From contig OX465596.1 in NCBI GenBank assembly GCA_950022295.1, forward strand, positions 7,626,001 to 7,690,000: a DNA stretch of 64,000 bases. Direction: 5' to 3'. Shown piece after piece: positions 58,480 through 64,000 of this stretch. A program made the position numbers and the translations under genes. Within the stretch, counting starts at the first letter, position 1. Each line of letters starts with the position of its first letter. A model generated the notes under the pieces. It saw nothing but the letters and a program-made list of their open reading frames with translations, was not told the origin of the DNA and did not search any database. The stretch comes from Bromus sterilis (taxonomy: Eukaryota > Streptophyta > Magnoliopsida > Poales > Poaceae).

Positions 58480-60838
58480 TGATCCTGATAATCGGCAAAA
58501 CTGCTGTAGCAGAACTTCAAGTGAGTACTACTTACATCAGTCTGACGACTGCTGAAATACAACACTTCTGAAAAAGGGCAAAGATGGTTCAGGGTGGTTG
58601 ATGCATGTGTAGTACAGGCCAAAAACTTTGTTTACAGATTCCACCTCGTTTTGTTGGATCAGCTAAGGGGTGGATTTGTTGTTTCATATCGGCGCTTTGT
58701 AATATGTATGTAATCAAGATTCAGGAAAGCATACAAAATAAATAGCAATTCCAAAACTTACTAGAAAAATAAAAAGGAGAAGGATGCCCCAAACCTACAG
58801 ATATTTTTGATTAAAATTTAGTACTACTACATGATGTCGATGTGACATTCTGCCATGTAATGTGTATATACAGTGAAGGCTGAAGGCTTACTACACAAAA
58901 GATACATATAACGGTGACTTACAGGTGTAGATATCTGAAACTGAGTACCGCCGGTCAGTTCATAATGAGTCATTGATCATTGATCTTACTTACTCTACTT
59001 CTCAGAAGACTTATCATAAGATACACAAGTATTTGATTTTTCACAATGGCTCAGGTGGATTTGATGAGTGGTACTCTCACTGTGATAAGCAATGAGAACG
59101 AAGGATCAATATTTACAGTCATGCTGCCTTGCACAATACCTGTAAGAGAAGCACAGTGATGATCCTGATAACAGGAAAAACTGCTGTAGCAGAACTTCAA
59201 GTGAGTACTACATCAGTCCAAGTGCTGAAATACAACATTTCCAAAAAAAGTGCAAAGATCGTTCAGGGCTGATGCATGTGTAGTACAGGCCAAACAATGT
59301 GTTTACAAATTCCGCCTCGTTTTGTTAGATCAGCTAAGGTGTTGATTTTTTGCTTCATATCAGCAATTTGTAATATGTATGTAATCAAGATTCAGGAAAC
59401 CATACAACATAATTGCAATTCCAAAACTTACTAGAAATTTAAAAAGGAGAAGGATGCCCCCCGAACATACAAATATTTCTGATTAAAATTTAGTACTCAA
59501 CTACTATATGATGCCAATGGGACATTCTGCCATGTAATGTGTATATACCAAAGTTTTAAATAGCCGGCTATAGCCTGTTGGAAGACCTCAGGCTAAGGCT
59601 ATGCCATTTGTAGGCTAAATGGAAAGAATCGTTAATAGCCGGCTATAGCCCTATTTAGCCCCTAATTAGCCTCTATTTTAGCCGCTAAACTCTCTGTTTT
59701 CTGGGGTTTTTTTTCGCTTTTGCTTTTTATCTCTTTCTATTCAACCCGATTCGATATTACTTAATTATGAGTTGAATAGTTGAATACTTGTTTGGGTTGA
59801 ATAGATGATGAGTTGTAGCTCAAATCATGTTTTGAATCATAGTTTCCTTTTTTTTTTGCAAAATATGACTAATATTTGCTCTGTTTTTGAAAAACGGCTA
59901 AATGGATTAGCCGCTATAGCCTAGGCTATAGCCTTTCTTAGCTTCTGAAAATGCCGGGGCTAAATGAAATAGCCGGCTATTTTAAACATTGGTATATACA
60001 GAATCACGTGCATTTTTTTCTGAAGGCTGAAGGCTTACTACAGAAAAGATACATATAACGGTGACTTACAGGTGTAGATGTCTGAAACTGAGTACCGCCG
60101 GTCAGTTCATAAGGAGTCATTGATCATTGATCTTACTTACTCTACTTCTCTGAAGACTTATCATAAGATAGACAAGTATTTGATTTTTAACAATGGTTCA
60201 GGTGGACTTGATGGGCAGTACTCTCAGTGTGCTAAGCAAAGAGAAAAAAGGGTCAACATTTACAGCCTCACACAATACCTGTAAGAGAAGCACAGCGATG
60301 ATTCTGATAACAGGCAAAACTGCTGTAGCAGAACTTCCAGTGAGTACTACATCAGTCCAACTGCTGAAATACAACACTTCTGAAAAAGTGCAAAGAAGGA
60401 TCAGGGCTGATGCATGTGTAGTACAGGCCAAACAATGTGTTTACAGATTCCTCCTCGTTTTGTTAGATCAGCTAAGGTGTTGATTTGTTGCTTCATATCA
60501 GCGATTTGTAATATGTATGTAATCAAGATTCAGGAAAGCATACAAAATAAATTGCAATTCCAAAACTTACTAGAAAAATAAAAAGGAGAAGGATGCCCCC
60601 GAAACATACAGATATTTTTGATTAAAATTCAGCACTTCTACAGATGCCAATGGGACATTCATTCTGCCATGTAATGTGTATATACAGAATCGCATGCATT
60701 TTTTCTGAAGACTGAAAGCTTAAGGCTTACTACACAAAAGATAGATATTACAGTGAGTTACAGGTGTAGATATGTGAACTTCCTGACTAATAAAATTGAG
60801 TACCGCCGGTCAGCTCATAAGGAGTCTTACTTATTCTA
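58356..60838 (+). repeat. Triplicated last exon and 3' flank of the histidine kinase gene
   Basis: The exon-10 sequence GTGGATTTGATG begins at 58375, 59055 and 60202. Each copy is followed by the same 3' flank (GTAAGAGAAGCACAG, TGCTGTAGCAGAACTTC, GTACAGGCCAAA, CTAGAAAAATAAAAAGGAG, CCATGTAATGTGTATATAC, GAGTACCGCCGGTCAG). Units are about 680-700 bp once the 451-bp MITE and its duplication are subtracted from the middle one. Each ends in a sequence like the 3' end of the converging MATH-BTB gene (CTACTTCTCAGAAGACTTAT versus CTACTACTGGTCGGAAGAC at 60836). Only the first copy is joined in frame to the kinase; copy 3 has lost part of the exon. Confidence 0.88.
59541..59999. mobile_element. hAT-type MITE, 443 bp, in the middle repeat unit
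   Basis: Target duplication GTATATAC at 59541-59548 and 59992-59999. Element 59549-59991 begins CAAAGTTTTAAATAGCCGGC and its inverted right end reads CAATGTTTAAAATAGCCGGC. The interior has more TAGCCGGCTATAGCC motifs and no coding sequence. The sister repeat units at about 58864 and 60676 hold the unoccupied site GTGTATATACAG, which proves the insertion and its borders. Confidence 0.92.
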
Positions 60839-61942
60839 CTACTGGTCGGAAGACTTGTGACGCCAAATGCGGGACACCTCATCTAACACATCCTTCAAGA
60901 TCAAGGGGCAGCTGGCTACGAGATGCTTGAAGCCATCGGTGAGCATGACAGGACCAAGCATGTCTGGCGAGGCCATGAATCTGACGCAGGCTCCTCGCAG
61001 CTGGGAGCAGTGGTGTTGCTCTGCCAAGGCGAGGGTGGTGGACACGGTTTCCACGTCGATCGCCTCGCTGAGCTTTCTTTCGCAGAGGAGCTTGAGCCTG
61101 TCGACGCCGTACCGATCGGCGGCAACGAGTATGTGCTGCATAGCGGCGGCTCTTCCATCATTGAAGCTATGAGGCAGGGAATCGGTGTAGATGAAGTGAA
61201 GAAGCGCCTCGAAAATCATGGGCTCCATGTCGTCGATCTTGATGCACTCGGTGGGGTTTTCTTTGAGGGGACCGAAGAGCTCCGCTCTGAAGACCGGGGA
61301 GCGGAAAGCCAGGACACATCTGTGAGCATTGAACAATTGGTCGCACACGGTGAAGGTGACATCCGCGCCTTCCCCGTCGTGCAGCATTTCCTGAAAATGC
61401 TGGCGGATGTTCGACGGCGGAACGATGACTGAACTCGTCTCGACGTCTTGGGTGCGGGACTCCTTGGAGACTGTGATCAAGCACCTAACGGTGAGGCAGT
61501 CGTTGTCGAGGAAGGGCGAGCCAGGGATCTTGGATTTCTCGATGAATTTGATGAAGCCCCAGTTGTCGCTCGCAGGGGAGAATGTGTGCCTCATGTAGGA
61601 GTTTGTTACCTGGGACATTCGGCCGTCAGTCTCCATCAAATTCAGTGTGAACCTGGCCCTGACATCCTTTTCGTTGCTGCAGTAGTAGAGGAAAGCAGAG
61701 GCGTTGCCGACGCAGGTGGTGCTGGAGCCGTCCGGGTAGAACCTGACGACCCAATCGAGGCCGCCGACGGTGAAGGTGCTGGAGCTGACGTACCTGCCGA
61801 CGCCTATGCCGTCGAGCAGCGAGTAGCCGGTGACCTTGAAGTCGTGCACCGCGGTGACGGAGTCCGTCACGCTCATCGACGTCGTCTTGGGCAGGCAGTG
61901 GCCGGCCGGAGGAAAGGCCGGAAATTCGCGGTGATCACCCAT
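60839..61942 (-). CDS. MATH-BTB protein (BPM-like CUL3 substrate adaptor)
   Basis: Intronless, 367 residues, intact. The MATH domain spans about 30-160 (VHDFKVTGYSLLDGIGVGRYV, LDWVVRFYPDGS, NDCLTVRCLITV). The BTB spans about 188-295 (GADVTFTVCDQLFNAHRCVL, SPVFRAELFGPLKENPTE, LLHFIYTDSLP), then the BACK-like part (VAADRYGVDRLKLLCERKL, LALAEQHHCSQLRGACVRF). LKE takes the place of the CUL3-contact motif. The start MGDHREF has Gly2 but not the MGNxxS pattern of the MATH-only genes. It converges on the histidine kinase gene, and its last codons seem to be included in the triplicated unit between them. It should act as a substrate receptor for CUL3 ligase, by family knowledge. Confidence 0.92.
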   Translation of the reverse strand: MGDHREFPAFPPAGHCLPKTTSMSVTDSVTAVHDFKVTGYSLLDGIGVGRYVSSSTFTVGGLDWVVRFYPDGSSTTCVGNASAFLYYCSNEKDVRARFTLNLMETDGRMSQVTNSYMRHTFSPASDNWGFIKFIEKSKIPGSPFLDNDCLTVRCLITVSKESRTQDVETSSVIVPPSNIRQHFQEMLHDGEGADVTFTVCDQLFNAHRCVLAFRSPVFRAELFGPLKENPTECIKIDDMEPMIFEALLHFIYTDSLPHSFNDGRAAAMQHILVAADRYGVDRLKLLCERKLSEAIDVETVSTTLALAEQHHCSQLRGACVRFMASPDMLGPVMLTDGFKHLVASCPLILKDVLDEVSRIWRHKSSDQ

Positions 61943-62626
61943 GGAAGGAGTTGGAGGAGGAGGGCCGGAAATCAGGGGAGGGATTGCTGAAGCCGAGCGT
62001 CGATGAGGGCATTGCAGGGCCTCGCGGATCGGTCCCGGTTGCCTCAGCGGCGCGCGCCGGCGGCGGATCGGGGGGCGCCGGAGGGGAAGACCATCGGGGA
62101 ACCAGTCGGGGGGGAGATCCGTCCGGCACCGGGCGGGCGCGGCCGTGGAGGCGGGAGCGGAAGCGAAGCCCTCCCCTGCCTGGTCGCCCCCAAAGCGCGC
62201 CGGAGCCGGAGGGACTGGAGGTCGCGGCGGCCGCCGGCGGTGGTGGTGGTGGTGGTGGTGGAGGAGGAGAGGAAAACCCCCGAAATTGAACGGAAATTGC
62301 CTGTCTAGTGGAAACCCCTGCGCCGGCTCTGCTTCTTCTTCTTCTGCCCTGTTTTTCGCCTGTAGCAGTACTCCTTATAAAGGCCGAGAGCCCTAACGGG
62401 CTAAAGTGTAATGGGCTAAGCTAACTTTGGAAGAACCTGCCTATATCTCTTGTGAATTAATGGATCGTATCTTTTTTTCGCGAATACGCAGAGCTAGCAT
62501 ATATCTTTTCATTAATGCGTCGCAACTCAAGCTGCGCGTTGCGGTGTGACGGGGTGCGGGTGTGTAAAGGTTTGCGTTTTTTTTGTTTTCACTCTTCGCC
62601 CCCCCCCCCCCCCACCGGATTTCGGT
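61943..62626. other. Upstream region of the MATH-BTB gene with GGT microsatellite and C-run
   Basis: Very GC-rich to 62300, with about eight GGT units near 62237-62262, followed on the minus strand by TTTATAAGGAG at about 62373-62382, a possible TATA region for the gene. A run of 16 C occurs near 62599-62614. No gene. Confidence 0.45.
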
Positions 62627-62985
62627 TGCAAGGACGGTGACGTGTTCTCGAGGAGATTGTTTCGGGGGAGGGGATTAAAGCTTCCACGAAGACGCGGTCG
62701 CGAGTGCTTATCTTGTAGATTAATGCGTTGTATATCATAAGTTGTTTTCCATGTATTGATTTTTTAAGAAAGAAACACAATTAATCCATACAATGTCACT
62801 TTAAGGACGGTGGCGTGTTCTCAAGGAGATTGTTCGGGTGGGGGGATTAATTCTCCGAGGAAACCGCAGTCGCCAGTGCGGCAATGCTTATCTTGTATGT
62901 TAATGCATTGTATCCTAAGTTGTATTCCATGCATTAATCATTTTTCAAATAAAGAATCATAATTCATCCATGAAATATGACTTTA
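62627..62985. repeat. Tandem duplication of about 175 bp
   Basis: AAGGACGGTGACGTGTTCTC at 62630 and AAGGACGGTGGCGTGTTCTC at 62802 begin two diverged copies. Both contain GGAGATTGTT, TGCTTATCTTGTA, TTAATGC, TTGTAT and end at an ATCCAT...TATGACTTTAA-like stretch. Confidence 0.75.
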
Positions 62986-63140
62986 ATGACATGTTTCCTT
63001 AATAGTTTTTCAAGATAGAATGTTTTTCCGCAAAACATATTTAGTGAAATGTATCTTGAGGAGAGAACTCTCATTGGGTTTTTTAAGTCTTGGTTTTGGT
63101 GTTAATAAGATCCAGATATAAGATAAAGTAACTCTCTCGA

Positions 63141-63445
63141 CTTCCAGGTAGACCTGGGCATTTGTTGGGCTGGGCCGGGCCTAAGAAAGCCCAGTGCAGA
63201 CAAATCCAAGCTCGAGCCCTGCACGGCCCGATCATCGGGTCGCAAAAATCAGGTCTGAGCCCGACAAAGCCCGATTGGCCCAACCCGATCCTTGTTGAAT
63301 TTGCATTTTTGTCAAGCCTAATCCCAACCCAATCTAACTGTTTGGCTCGATATTCCGGCCTGAGCCCAGTCCGATGTGCAAGCCCGGGCCGGCCCGACCA
63401 GTCTACTTCCGGGCAGGGCTGCCCATGGCCAGGTCTACTTCCAGG
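63141..63445. mobile_element. hAT-type MITE, 289 bp
   Basis: Target duplication CTTCCAGG at 63141-63148 and 63438-63445. Element 63149-63437 begins TAGACCTGGGC and its inverted end reads TAGACCTGGCC. The interior is rich in GGGC/GCCC (GGGCTGGGCCGGGCC, GGCCCG). No coding capacity. Confidence 0.85.
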
Positions 63446-63574
63446 AAGTTGAGGTCATGGGAATGCATTATATTTTAAGTCATTTTGTATGCCTTAAATA
63501 GGTCTTCAGATGCAATATTTGTAGTGACATGTTAAAAGTGCATTTCTCCTAAATGGTGTTTTGTATTATGACAA

Positions 63575-64000
63575 CTAGATGATGCCCTGCACGTTGTTGC
63601 AGGAATTTTTAACAATAAATTTCAATGGTTTTTTAATTAAATAAAACATGAATATTTGAAATAATAAGTTTTGAACTAATATACGAGTTAATATAAATAT
63701 CATAATAAAATGAAAATTCTCATGCATCCATGTTGCATGCAGGGTGGATTTTTCATTATGCATATTGGCATGTTGAAGGGTGTATCTTTTCTTATGCATG
63801 TTGAGTAATGATGTGGCATGCTTGCATGTTGAGAGAATTATATTGTTAGTGATGGCTAGCTATTTAGATATAAAAGATGTGGTTAGTGGGACTAATGATG
63901 ATGTTAAAAAGTTTAATCTTAGGTCATTGGTTTCGTGGAGGGTTATTAATTTTGGAGGATGATTGACCCCGCTACAAAAAGTGAAAATGTGTGGTTCTCT
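63575..64000 (-). mobile_element. Degraded Helitron 3' end, continuing toward the window edge
   Basis: CTAGATGATGCCCTGCACGT at 63575 matches the minus-strand end CTAGATGATACCCCGCGCGT of the Helitron at 33383, with transitions in the hairpin. The following sequence shares TAAAACATGA and CTTGCATGTT-type words with that copy. I cannot place its 5' end. Confidence 0.45.

Noticed and set aside
61448..61990. Plus-strand frames opposite the MATH-BTB gene (also 60923-61432)
   Set aside because: Antisense shadows of a well-supported MATH-BTB coding region.

Overview
The window is plant nuclear DNA from a large, repeat-rich grass genome. GC-rich genes with GT-AG introns, long nested transposons, a local MATH/BTB gene expansion and LINE/CACTA families typical of wheat-barley relatives make a Triticeae or other Pooideae source most likely. 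This is inferred from sequence character, not from a database match.

Layout. 0.5-1.0 kb: a small secreted proline-rich protein. 1.9-4.0 kb (minus): a complete six-exon IMPACT-family (UPF0029/YigZ-like) gene. A full-length L1-type LINE with a 16-bp target duplication (4.2-9.9 kb) sits about 160 bp upstream of its start codon. 11.3-21.2 kb: a complete but decayed CACTA transposon with a Tnp2-type transposase and a second, Ulp1/C48-peptidase-like gene. 21.9-25.8 kb: two MATH-BTB genes on the minus strand, one broken and one intact. 26.3-32.4 kb: a second, non-autonomous CACTA element filled by about 15 copies of a 343-bp tandem repeat; its right part is a 3-monomer, 1030-bp higher-order repeat. 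32.8-45.3 kb: five MATH-only genes, three intact and two frameshifted, mixed with Helitrons, LINE debris and an intronless RPT3-like proteasome ATPase. 46.2-47.8 kb: a two-exon BAHD acyltransferase. 48.6-49.7 kb: a BTB gene that lacks a MATH domain and carries a predicted membrane segment. 50.4-53.9 kb: a hAT transposon with perfect 8-bp target duplications and an open 848-codon transposase. 55.0-58.5 kb: a ten-exon AHK5/CKI2-type histidine kinase that stops before any receiver domain. Its last exon and 3' flank are triplicated (58.4-60.8 kb), and the middle copy carries a hAT-type MITE. 60.8-61.9 kb: an intact MATH-BTB gene. The right edge holds a short tandem duplication, another hAT-type MITE and a Helitron-like end.

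How the genes fit together. MATH-BTB proteins are, by family knowledge, substrate adaptors of CUL3 ubiquitin ligases: MATH binds the substrate and BTB binds CUL3. Nine members or fragments lie here. Besides three MATH-BTB genes there are five MATH-only genes and one BTB-only gene. The MATH-only proteins share an MGN start, often with Ser6 and Cys7, which resembles an N-myristoylation/palmitoylation signal. The BTB-only protein has a membrane segment and lacks the residues that align with the CUL3-contact motif of SPOP. A split, membrane-associated derivative of the adaptor system is the most interesting biological possibility in this window. It is inference only.
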